Source: JBEBGV01 sp040081265 (lineage in GTDB: Bacteria; Acidobacteriota; Vicinamibacteria; Vicinamibacterales; UBA2999). From it: a stretch of DNA of 38,033 nucleotides. Positions 1 through 7,380 of the stretch are shown here, one piece after another. The notes beneath the pieces were generated by a model. The model saw only the letters and a list, made by a program, of their open reading frames with translations, had not been told where the DNA came from and did not search any database. The position numbers were made by a program, and so were the translations under genes. The DNA is taken from NCBI GenBank assembly GCA_040081265.1, contig JBEBGV010000044.1, positions 1 through 38,033 on the forward strand, read 5' to 3'. Positions within the stretch are counted from its first letter, which is position 1; every line of letters starts with the position of its first letter.

Positions 1-19
1 GTCTGACCCCTTGTAGCTC

Positions 20-727
20 TTACTTGCCCTGGGCGGCCTGCTTCTTCCGACGCGCCCGCATTGCGGCCGCGCTCAGACCTGAACCGAGGAGCAGGAGGCT
101 CGCCGGCTCCGGAACCGCCGCCTGGCCGCTGCCCGAACCCGAGCCCGTGCCCGGCGTGCCGTTGCGGAACATGAGGATCGCGGTGTCCAGCCTCGGGGTG
201 CTGTTGCCGTTCACCCAGCCGATTTCCCAGTGGTTGCCATCGACGTCGTTGGTGTTCACGAACGTCTCGTCGTTGAACAGGTAGAACGCCCACTTGTCGG
301 GGTTGGTGTCGTCGTCCTGCAGCAGCATCAGGATGTCGAGCGTCTGTGGGAACGGGCCCGCGGCGCCGACCTCGTTGATCTCGAGATCCCACGAGCCCGA
401 CGTCGAACCGCTGAGGTCGAAGTCGAAGTTCAGCCCGTTCATGTTGACGCTGCTGCCGTTGGCATAGAGCAGGTAGCCATAGTCCCCGCTTCCGTACAGG
501 CCCGCCCAGAGGTTATTGACCTCGGTGACGGTCAGGAAGTTATCACCAAGCACGCCGTAGCAGTCGTCCGCGTTGTTGCCGCGGAACGTCACGTCGCTGA
601 CGGCCAGGCCGTCCGTGTTCGGACCCGGAACGCAGAACGATGCCGCTGCCTGCGCCTGACCCGTGCTGGCAACCAACCCGAGTGTGGTCAGCGCCATGAT
701 TCCAAGAACCGTCTTCAGTGATTTCAT
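20..727 (-). CDS. PEP-CTERM sorting domain protein
   Basis: A secreted protein of 235 aa. It begins with a signal peptide (MKSLKTVLGIMAL..., cleavage probably after AQA near residue 27) and ends with a classic PEP-CTERM tail: VPEPASLLLLGSG, a short hydrophobic helix and a basic end (RARRKK). In this family the tail is recognised by an exosortase, which removes it during export and surface anchoring. The middle is low in Cys and rich in Asp, Asn and Gly, and I recognise no enzymatic domain; a Gly-Ser linker precedes the tail. I chose ATG 727 because GGAAGGG lies 8 nt upstream; a GTG three codons earlier is possible. The mature part carries three N-x-S/T sequons (NGS, NST, NGT), notable because of the STT3-type gene nearby. 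No exosortase gene is visible in the window. Confidence 0.85.
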   Translation of the reverse strand: MKSLKTVLGIMALTTLGLVASTGQAQAAASFCVPGPNTDGLAVSDVTFRGNNADDCYGVLGDNFLTVTEVNNLWAGLYGSGDYGYLLYANGSSVNMNGLNFDFDLSGSTSGSWDLEINEVGAAGPFPQTLDILMLLQDDDTNPDKWAFYLFNDETFVNTNDVDGNHWEIGWVNGNSTPRLDTAILMFRNGTPGTGSGSGSGQAAVPEPASLLLLGSGLSAAAMRARRKKQAAQGK

Positions 728-970
728 CTGCAGCACCCTTCCGTCGTCTTGTCCAAAGTGTCTGAGCTGTGTGTGGTCACTCAGCTCGTGATGTCGTTGT
801 CGGTCTCGTCTCCGTCAATGAGCAAGAGGTGCGCCCACTTCGAGCGACAAGCGCCGGCACGCAAAAACCTTGGAAATACGGCGTGTTTTGAGCGATTTCC
901 CGGTTCGGCACGCGGGGGATTTCTCCCCGCGGTCTGGTTGCCCTCCGAAGGAAATCGGCAGCGGGCTGGA

Positions 971-2824
971 CTAGTTGGGGCGCGGCAGGCGTTCGAGCTG
1001 TGCGCGCAGTGCCTTCACATCGTCTGAATCTTCAAGCGACGGGTTCAAGCGAAGCGCCTCGCGCAATTCGAACTCCGCGGCCGCACGGGCACCGCTGGCC
1101 GCCGAGGCCATCGCCACGTGCAGGTGAATTTCTGCATTCTCCGGCGCGCCCTTGACCGCCGTGGCCAACATCTTCAACGCCATCTCGTGTTCGCCGAGCA
1201 GGTAGCGAATCCAGCCTGCGGTGTCGAGGATGACCGGGCTGTTCGGGTTGAGCGTCAGCGCGCGCTGCGCAAACGGCAGCGCATCAGCAGGCTTCTTCTC
1301 ATGAAGCGCGATCAGATAGGCCAGGTTGTTCAACGCGACCGCGTTGCGCGGCTGCAGTTCGACGACGCGGCGGTAGCGTCGGATGGCCATGTCCTTGTTT
1401 CCCTGCTGGTCGTGCAGCATGGCGAGCTGGAACTGCGCACCAGAGAAATTCGGGGCAACTTCGACCGCTTCTTCAAGTGCCGCGATGGCAGCGGGGACAT
1501 CACGACGGACAACCATCGCCTCGGCGCGTACTGCGAGCGTCAGCGCGCGCGGAGCCATCCCCGCCACCTGTGAGGTGGCAAAGGCGACACGGCGCTTCGC
1601 GAACAGTCCCGGGAGCGTCGTCTCGGTGTCGACGGCGTCTTCGATCTCGGCGCGCGTCAGCGTCTTGTGCGGGAACGGCGTCATCAGGGGATCGCCGATC
1701 ACCACCGTCTGCCAGCTGAGGTGAGGCATGGCCAGATAGAACGACTCGACCATGTTGAACCCGGAGACGTAGGCAGGAAAGAGAATGTCTGGACGAATCG
1801 TGCTCTGCAGGAAGGGTTCGGCGACGTGCCCGGCCACACCGGTCGCGCCCTCGCGAATCAGATCTCCGACCAGCGACTGCGGAGAGTCGGCGAAGTATCC
1901 GCGACGGTTGGTCCAGTCGCCACTCGGCTGCCACGCGGCCGGCGGCTCGGTGAACGTCCGTGCATCGGTGCTCACATAGGTGGCCGCTATCGATCCGGGC
2001 ACGAACCCCATCCCGTACTTACGCACGCGATTCCGTGGATCGTTGGACCCCCACGAGTAGTACCCGAGCACGGGACTGACGTCGCGCACACCCTGGATGG
2101 TCGTGTCGAGCATCACCCGATCTGTCTGTCCGGCGGTCGCCAGGCGTTTGGCCGCCTGATCGAGCCAGTTCTCACCAGACCTGTCCACGAGCTTGTCCTG
2201 CTGATCGAGGACGATCTTGCCGTCGGCCTTCGGGTCTGACGCCTTGTCGATGAGCGCAAGCACCTCGGGCACGGTAAAGGCGTCGAGCCGCGCAACGAGA
2301 TAGATGTCGAAGTCGCGGTGCGTGAACGGCTTGGCCTCACGGACTTCCCGGACACCAAGAAAATAGGGGTTGTCCACACGGCCCGCGATCGGAACGCCGA
2401 CGCCGATCATCTTCCGATAGAGGACGGCGAGCTCGGAGTCCACGCTCGACACGGTGCCGGTGGCGCCGCTGGTCCCGCTGATGCGCAGGGGCACGCCCTT
2501 GGTCAGGACAATATAGAGAACGCGGTCCTGCAGGCCTTCCCTCGCCAGGGCGGCCGAGATGGGCGCTTCAATGGATCCCGCATACGCCTGGCGCTCGATC
2601 TCATCGTCGGTTTCCGTCTTGAGGCGGATGACGTTGGCGGCAGGAATGCCACGCTTCTTGATGTAGTAGTCGCCAATCTGCTGCGAGGCCGGGCTGTTCT
2701 CGTTGATGACGAGGGCGACATTCTCCGCGCTCTGCGCGCTCGCGTCGGGGGCCACGCCCATCAGACCTGCGCAGGCCAGGGCCCAGCCGATACTCCGTCG
2801 AAACAACGTCGTGGTCCAACCCAT
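971..2824 (-). CDS. TIGR03790-like exported protein with TPR repeats
   Basis: 617 aa. An N-terminal signal sequence (MGWTTTLFRR...ASAQ) is followed by a region of about 350 residues resembling the TIGR03790 family of Acidobacteria and PEP-CTERM organisms. Recognisable segments are NENSPASQQIGDYY, YIVLTKGVPLRISG and the SWGSNDPRNR stretch. The C-terminal third (about residues 435-610) consists of tetratricopeptide repeats (for example AIRRYRRVVELQPRN and ALTLNPNSP), so a scaffolding or protein-binding role is likely. The biochemical function of the family is unknown. The open frame extends to 2941, but ATG 2824 begins a convincing signal peptide and has GAGGGG about 10 nt upstream. It lies behind the 728-970 gap upstream of the PEP-CTERM gene and diverges from the receiver-domain gene at 3056. 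Confidence 0.8.
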   Translation of the reverse strand: MGWTTTLFRRSIGWALACAGLMGVAPDASAQSAENVALVINENSPASQQIGDYYIKKRGIPAANVIRLKTETDDEIERQAYAGSIEAPISAALAREGLQDRVLYIVLTKGVPLRISGTSGATGTVSSVDSELAVLYRKMIGVGVPIAGRVDNPYFLGVREVREAKPFTHRDFDIYLVARLDAFTVPEVLALIDKASDPKADGKIVLDQQDKLVDRSGENWLDQAAKRLATAGQTDRVMLDTTIQGVRDVSPVLGYYSWGSNDPRNRVRKYGMGFVPGSIAATYVSTDARTFTEPPAAWQPSGDWTNRRGYFADSPQSLVGDLIREGATGVAGHVAEPFLQSTIRPDILFPAYVSGFNMVESFYLAMPHLSWQTVVIGDPLMTPFPHKTLTRAEIEDAVDTETTLPGLFAKRRVAFATSQVAGMAPRALTLAVRAEAMVVRRDVPAAIAALEEAVEVAPNFSGAQFQLAMLHDQQGNKDMAIRRYRRVVELQPRNAVALNNLAYLIALHEKKPADALPFAQRALTLNPNSPVILDTAGWIRYLLGEHEMALKMLATAVKGAPENAEIHLHVAMASAASGARAAAEFELREALRLNPSLEDSDDVKALRAQLERLPRPN

Positions 2825-2889
2825 AGACTGATCGCCCCTCAGTGGATAGTATGCTCCGCTAATCGTCACGGACGGCCGGTTGCCCGAAC

Positions 2890-2950
2890 TTGCACAGATT
2901 GAGCCGACGTTGCACGAAAATTCGGCCGTGATGTTGCACACCCGTTGCGC
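2890..2950 (+). promoter_or_regulatory. TTGCAC direct repeats in divergent intergenic region
   Basis: TTGCAC occurs at 2890, 2910 and 2934, with a variant TTGCGC at 2945, between the start of the TIGR03790-like gene and the receiver-domain gene. The last two copies are separated by 5 nt (TTGCAC-N5-TTGCG). This resembles a sigma-54 -24/-12 element (TGGCAC-N5-TTGCA) with one base of the conserved GG missing, and it would direct transcription toward 3056. The repeats could instead be operator sites. The spacing is 20, 24 and 11 nt, so it is not strictly helical. Confidence 0.3.
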
Positions 2951-3055
2951 AGTATTCCGCGCGGATAACCGCCGGCCCAGGCGTGATAATCGGTTATATC
3001 TCGATTGTTTTCAGAACTTTAGCGATCTGAGCGTAGACAGCTACCAGGAGTGTAA

Positions 3056-3610
3056 TTGGATGAGCTTGGTAGGGAAGGCGCCTTCAGGGAAGAAAAAAGT
3101 CTCGCCTTGAGCCCCTCTCCGGCACTCGTGGTGGAACCGGTTTTCAGTGATGTCCTTCTCCTCGTACCCATCCTGTCGGCATTAGGGTTCGAGATCACGG
3201 CCACCGAGGACTTCGAAGAAGCCAGGCAAAGCCTGCGCAATCCTCCGCGCCTGCTCGTCACCGAAATACGGCTCGGAGAGTTCAACGGATTGCACCTGGT
3301 GCTCCGCGGGCGCTCCGCACGCCCCGACATGGCGGCCATCGTCACATCCACCGTTGACGATCCGGTCCTGCGGCACGAAGCCGAAATGATGGGGGCCACC
3401 TTCGTGCTGAAACCCGCCACCGCCGACGAGCTCCAGGCGGCGATCCTGCGCACGGTGCTGCGACGTGAGCCGACCCCGATCCGCGGTCCGTTTGAACGGC
3501 GTCGCGCTGATCGGCGCGTCATCCCCCCTGCGGGCCTGCTCCCGGAACGACGACAGTCGGATCGTCGCGCAGATCCTCGCCTCCGCCTCGCCGAACTGAC
3601 GTTGAATTGA
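3056..3610 (+). CDS. Degenerate receiver-domain protein (pseudo-receiver)
   Basis: 184 aa with a CheY-like receiver fold at about residues 22-130, but key residues are altered. The usual acidic pair after beta-1 is EP (LVVEPVFSD). The phosphoacceptor position in LLVTEIRLGEFNGL is Glu70 rather than Asp. The conserved Lys119 of the LKP motif is kept. This suggests constitutive, phosphorylation-independent signalling, although that is an inference. The tail is very basic with two ERR-x(2)-DRR motifs (FERRRADRR, LPERRQSDRR) and there is no recognised output domain. The start is uncertain. TTG 3056 lies 5 nt after AGGAG. An overlapping 16-codon ORF (ATG 3060 to TGA 3110) has better spacing to the same AGGAG, and a second in-frame TTG at 3107 overlaps its stop, so a coupled leader peptide is possible. 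Confidence 0.6.
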   Translation: MDELGREGAFREEKSLALSPSPALVVEPVFSDVLLLVPILSALGFEITATEDFEEARQSLRNPPRLLVTEIRLGEFNGLHLVLRGRSARPDMAAIVTSTVDDPVLRHEAEMMGATFVLKPATADELQAAILRTVLRREPTPIRGPFERRRADRRVIPPAGLLPERRQSDRRADPRLRLAELTLN

Positions 3611-3685
3611 TCGGCGGGTCCTGCGGACCCGCCCTACGTACGGAACTGATCGGCGGGTCCTGTGGACCCGCCCTACGTACTGGCA
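3608..3685. repeat. Two tandem REP-like palindromic units
   Basis: Two nearly identical 39-nt units begin at 3608 and 3647. Each holds a hairpin with 9-bp arms (GGCGGGTCC / GGACCCGCC around a 3-nt loop), followed by CTACGTAC. The first unit starts exactly at the TGA of the receiver gene. They lie between convergent genes and could act as bidirectional terminators, but the sequence conservation and the related copy at 9582 mark them as members of a dispersed repetitive palindromic family. Confidence 0.8.
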
Positions 3686-3693
3686 GGATGTAG

Positions 3694-3714
3694 GCCGGGT
3701 CTGAAAGACCCGGC
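3694..3714. terminator. Hairpin between convergent genes
   Basis: A 9-bp perfect stem (GCCGGGTCT / AGACCCGGC) with a GAA loop lies 7 nt from the stop codon of the minus-strand FN3 gene and downstream of the plus-strand receiver gene. No long T run follows on either strand, so it may be a third, diverged member of the neighbouring palindrome array rather than a true intrinsic terminator. Confidence 0.45.
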
Positions 3715-3720
3715 GTTCAC

Positions 3721-4947
3721 TCACCGATCGAATCGGACGAGCGTCTGCGCGCCGGACGCGTCGCTGACGATCGCGACGATGGACCCGTCGCGGGCGACGG
3801 TGACGTGCGTGGCAACCTGACCGGCCGGCAGCGTCAACCGACTCGCAGAGACACGACCTCGTTCATCGGTGAGTCGCAGCAGCGCTCCGTCTTCAGGATC
3901 GATCACCACCGGGCCGGGGCCATCTGCCCCGACAACGATGCGCCGCGTCTCGCCTCGCGCTCCCGAATCGCTGCCCGACAACCAGACGGTGCCGGTCTCC
4001 TCACTCCACGTCAGGGCGGTGGGACGCGCGAAGCCGCGCGTGAACTCTGGAGAGGCACCAAGGTTCTCGGCCGCCGCGCTGCCATCGGCTTCAAATCGCA
4101 GCACCGTGGACGCGAAACGCGAGCGAGCATCACTGGTCGCAGGAACCGCGACATACAGCCGTCCGTTCGCATCGATGGTGACGGGCATGGACGCGTCTTC
4201 AGCTGCCGGCAGTCCCTCGACGATCACCGCTGGCTGACCCAGCGTGCCGCCGACTTCACGGTACCTGACCAGCCGCGCGCTCCGGGTCCCCTGCTCGGCG
4301 CTATCGCGCATGCCAAGGAACATCGCTCTGGATTCGGCGAACGCCGGATCGACGGCCAGCGAGAGGATCGTGCTCGACGCATCGACCACCAGCGCAGGGT
4401 CCGCGCTGACCCTGCCATCGGCGCTCACGAAACGAACGCGGCGTCCCTCTTCGACCAGCGCAATACGACCATCAGGCAGGGCGGCGATCGCCGTGATGAC
4501 GCCAGCCTCGATGCGAGCGGGCGCTGGTTCGGCGGTGGCCATCGGTGACCTTGGCGGTCGGACAGTTGTCGCCGGCGGGGCATCAGACGCACCAGGCTTC
4601 GGCGCGTTCTGCGAAGACTCAGAGCCGGCCATGTAGAACACCGTCTGCGAACGCGAGCCGGTGACACCCTCTGCGGTGTAAGCCGCCACCGAGAACGTGT
4701 AGCCGGTGCTCGGCCGCACGCCGGTGTACGTAAACTGCGTGCGCGTACCTGCGTCGAACTGCTGGGTCACTCCGTCGGCGGCGCGAACGACGTAGAGGAA
4801 ATACCCGCTGACGATCGGCTCGGGACTCGGGTCCCAGGCGAGCGTGATGGCGTCGCTCTGCGCACGAGCGGGCGCCGACAGCAGGAGCAGCGCGAGGGCC
4901 AGCGCCGACGCCAGGCGGAAAGAGTGCGCAGCGTTGTGCAGGGTCAT
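3721..4947 (-). CDS. Exported FN3 / beta-propeller protein
   Basis: 408 aa starting at ATG 4947 with a signal peptide (MTLHNAAHSFRLASALALALL...ARAQS). Residues about 30-115 form a fibronectin type III domain (TLAWDPSPEPIVSGYFLYV ... YTGVRPSTGYTFSVAAY). After a Pro/Ala-rich linker, residues about 145-408 resemble the beta-propeller of the glucose/sorbosone dehydrogenase fold (ITAIAALPDGRIALVEEGRRVRF, ILSLAVDPAF). I see no obvious PQQ-binding signature, so enzymatic activity is not claimed; carbohydrate or protein binding at the cell surface is equally likely. It lies 47 nt downstream of the ALG1-like gene in the same direction and is probably cotranscribed with it. Confidence 0.7.
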   Translation of the reverse strand: MTLHNAAHSFRLASALALALLLLSAPARAQSDAITLAWDPSPEPIVSGYFLYVVRAADGVTQQFDAGTRTQFTYTGVRPSTGYTFSVAAYTAEGVTGSRSQTVFYMAGSESSQNAPKPGASDAPPATTVRPPRSPMATAEPAPARIEAGVITAIAALPDGRIALVEEGRRVRFVSADGRVSADPALVVDASSTILSLAVDPAFAESRAMFLGMRDSAEQGTRSARLVRYREVGGTLGQPAVIVEGLPAAEDASMPVTIDANGRLYVAVPATSDARSRFASTVLRFEADGSAAAENLGASPEFTRGFARPTALTWSEETGTVWLSGSDSGARGETRRIVVGADGPGPVVIDPEDGALLRLTDERGRVSASRLTLPAGQVATHVTVARDGSIVAIVSDASGAQTLVRFDR

Positions 4948-4994
4948 GGATAGCGGTCCAACTATACGGCTATCGGGCGCGGCAAGCGGTGACG

Positions 4995-6221
4995 TTACTC
5001 GACCGCAGTAGCCCACTTCGGGACGAGTGCCGGCGCCGCATCCCGACGCCAGGCCTCCTCCCAGCTGGGACGTGCGTCGGAGGCGACGGCCGCGCGCAGG
5101 TTCGACAGGGTGACCGGTCCGGTTTCCCCGAACATTTTCTGCAGCACCCGAGCGAGCTCATCACTTGTGCGGAACAGGAGCCCGTTGCGTCCATCGACCA
5201 CCAGTTCGCCAAGGCACGGGCCGTAATCGAGCGCGGCCACAGGAAGACCGGCGCCAAACATGTCCAGCACCTTCATGGGCAGATCGAGGCCCGATGACGA
5301 GCGGTGCAGGCACACGCCGAGATCGGCGGCCGCCAGCAGGCGAGGATAGTCGCTCCACTCGAGCCAGAGCATCCGCACGGTGACGTGTGTGAGCCCGGCG
5401 GACGCAATGCGCCGCTCGAACGCATCGCGCAGCGGGCCGCGGCCGGTGATCGTCACGAGAAGTCGGCTTGCACCTGCCGTGACGTCGTAGCGGACCAATG
5501 CCTCGAACAACAGGCCAAAGTCCTCGTCTGCCGACCAGCTCGTCGAAGTCACGACCAGCGGTACCTCGGGGTCAACTTCGCCCAGCCCGGCCAGGAACTC
5601 CCGCTTCACCGACTGGCGCTCGGCATCGGCCAGCGGCTGGAAGACGTGTGCCGGCTGGTCGCGAAACACCTGGCCGTCTATCCCCCAGACCCGCGAGAGC
5701 TCGGCGCGCATGGCTTCGGTGACAAACAGGTTGACGTCGGCTCGCCTCGCGAACCACCGCTCGTATGCCGATATAAACGCTACAAAGGGGTGCCCCCGCC
5801 CGAGCCTCAACGCGAGCATGGACCATGTCAGGTTGTGCCAATCTATGGCAAACCGTGCACCGCGTACCCGCGCCGCGAGCCATGCGACCGCGAGGGTCGG
5901 GACACCAGGCGGGTTCTGAAGCAGGATGAGATTGGGGCGCGGCACGGACCACAACAGAAGCCGCACGAGGTGCCAGGACAGGCCGACACCGCGCATGACC
6001 GCACGCCTCAGATACCCGGCCCGTCCGGCTTTGTCGTCGGTGTCCGGCGAAGTGGGAATCGGCCACACGTCCAGGTTCGAACCGGCCCCCTCAGGGGTCC
6101 AGCCGGCGGGTGCGAACCCGATGAGATCCACATCCACGCCGCTCTGGCTGAGTGCCAGGGCGTGCAGCACGATCCGCGGGCTGCGATTCAGGTCGCCCAG
6201 CACGACTACCGCGGCGCGCAC
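4995..6221 (-). CDS. ALG1-like (GT33-type) beta-mannosyltransferase
   Basis: 408 aa from GTG 6221, with AAAGGA 6 nt upstream. From memory it resembles eukaryotic ALG1, which transfers the first mannose from GDP-Man to GlcNAc2-PP-dolichol. Shared segments in order: VVVLGDLNRSPR at the N terminus, LLQNPPGVPTLAVAW, IDWHN, FVTEAMRAEL, STSWSADEDFGLL, ITGRGPLR, DYPRLLAAADLGVCLH, SSSGLDLPMKVLDMFG, then CLGELV and NGLLF. Typical bacterial GT4 enzymes lack this combination. No membrane anchor is obvious, unlike the eukaryotic protein. It diverges across 67 bp from the GT28/WecA/ALG2/STT3 gene set. I infer addition of a hexose, probably mannose, to a lipid-linked chitobiose; the donor and acceptor are unproven. 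Confidence 0.85.
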   Translation of the reverse strand: MRAAVVVLGDLNRSPRIVLHALALSQSGVDVDLIGFAPAGWTPEGAGSNLDVWPIPTSPDTDDKAGRAGYLRRAVMRGVGLSWHLVRLLLWSVPRPNLILLQNPPGVPTLAVAWLAARVRGARFAIDWHNLTWSMLALRLGRGHPFVAFISAYERWFARRADVNLFVTEAMRAELSRVWGIDGQVFRDQPAHVFQPLADAERQSVKREFLAGLGEVDPEVPLVVTSTSWSADEDFGLLFEALVRYDVTAGASRLLVTITGRGPLRDAFERRIASAGLTHVTVRMLWLEWSDYPRLLAAADLGVCLHRSSSGLDLPMKVLDMFGAGLPVAALDYGPCLGELVVDGRNGLLFRTSDELARVLQKMFGETGPVTLSNLRAAVASDARPSWEEAWRRDAAPALVPKWATAVE

Positions 6222-6288
6222 GCTAAATCCTTTGAAAGCAGTGAGTTCACGAGGACGTGCTAGGCTATCACGGCATCCCGAACCCCCA

Positions 6289-7380
6289 ATGACCCGCGTC
6301 CTGGCGCTCGCGGTGGGAGATACCGCCGGCCATGTGCTTCCCGCCCTGGCTATCGCCGAGGCGTACGCGCAACTGGTCGGTGAGATCGACGTGCGCTTCT
6401 TTGCCGCCGGCGAGGGTGCCGGACACTGGCTCATCGGGAAGGCCGGCTATCCCCTGCACTATGTGCCTGGATCCCAGATCGCCCGGACCAGCGCCGGGCA
6501 GCAGGCTCTTGCCCTCTGGCGGACGGGCCGGGGGATCGTCCGCGCTCGAGGGCTGCTGCGTCAGCACGGCGCACGGCTGGTCATCGGCACGGGCGGCTAC
6601 GGGTCGGCGAGCGCGCTGCTGGCCGCGCGCACGCTCGGCCTGACGACGGCGCTGGTGGAGCCCAACGTCGAACCCGGCCTCGCCAACAAGCTTCTCGGCA
6701 GATTTGTGCACCGCGCATACGTGGCGTTTCAGGAAACCACCGCCGCGTTTCCCAGGGGCACCTCTCTCGTCACTGGCGTCCCGATCCGCGGCAACCTGTC
6801 GACGCTCGCGCACGAGCGCAGAGCGCCCGCGCTGCCCCACCTTCGGATTCTCGTCATGAGCGGCTCGCGCGGCGCGCAGTTCCTCGGCGAGCACGTGCCG
6901 GCGTTGTGTTCGCTGCTGGCCGGCAACGGCCTGACGCTGGACGTCCGACATCAGGGCGGCGCTGAGACGGCCACGATCGAAGCGGCGTACGCCAGGCTCG
7001 GCATCCGCGCCCGCGTCGAATCGTTCATCTCCGACATGCCGGCTGCTCTCGCCAACGCCGACCTCGCGATCACCCGGGCAGGAGCGGGAACGATCGCCGA
7101 ACTCGCCACCGCCGGTATTCCAGCGCTGCTGGTGCCGCTGGCCGACGCCGCGCACGATCATCAGGCAGCCAACGCGGCGGCCCTGGTCGCACGCGGGGCC
7201 GCGTTGATGACGCGGGAGTCGGACTGGGACACGCCGCGCATCGCAGACCAGATGCTCACGCTGCTTCGCCACGACACGGGCTGGGACACCATGTCCGCGG
7301 CGATGTTCGCGCTCGCCCGCGAGGACGGCGCCGCCCGCATCGTCACTGACTGCGAGGCGCTGATGGAGGGGCGATGGTGA
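6289..7380 (+). CDS. MurG-family (GT28) GlcNAc transferase, ALG13/14-like role inferred
   Basis: 363 aa, the usual MurG length. GT28 hallmarks are visible: GDTAGHVLPALAIAEAY (MurG normally GGTGGH), GTGGYGSASALLAAR, EPNVEPGLANKLL, TGVPIRGNL, VMSGSRGAQFL, FISDMPAALANADLAITRAGAGTIAEL and VPLADAAHDHQAANA. MurG adds GlcNAc to lipid I. Its eukaryotic relatives ALG13/ALG14 add the second GlcNAc to GlcNAc-PP-dolichol. This gene overlaps a WecA-like gene and sits with ALG1-, ALG2- and STT3-like genes rather than in a dcw cluster, so I favour the second-GlcNAc role. ATG 6289 is placed by homology; there is no clear ribosome binding site. The altered glycine loop (GDTAGH) may reflect a different acceptor. 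Confidence 0.8.
   Translation: MTRVLALAVGDTAGHVLPALAIAEAYAQLVGEIDVRFFAAGEGAGHWLIGKAGYPLHYVPGSQIARTSAGQQALALWRTGRGIVRARGLLRQHGARLVIGTGGYGSASALLAARTLGLTTALVEPNVEPGLANKLLGRFVHRAYVAFQETTAAFPRGTSLVTGVPIRGNLSTLAHERRAPALPHLRILVMSGSRGAQFLGEHVPALCSLLAGNGLTLDVRHQGGAETATIEAAYARLGIRARVESFISDMPAALANADLAITRAGAGTIAELATAGIPALLVPLADAAHDHQAANAAALVARGAALMTRESDWDTPRIADQMLTLLRHDTGWDTMSAAMFALAREDGAARIVTDCEALMEGRW

Noticed and set aside
5304..6263. Long plus-strand open frame opposite the ALG1-like gene
   Set aside because: It is a high-GC shadow: low-complexity Arg/Pro/His-rich translation with no family features, antisense to a gene with clear motifs.
6222..6288. Sigma-70 promoter between the divergent ALG1-like and MurG-like genes
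   Set aside because: TTGAAA at 6232 has no -10 box at acceptable spacing; the region must contain promoters, but I cannot place them.
6289..7380. Assignment as the peptidoglycan MurG itself
   Set aside because: The neighbours are WecA-, ALG2- and STT3-like, not mur genes, and the glycine loop differs. I cannot exclude it without seeing the rest of the genome.
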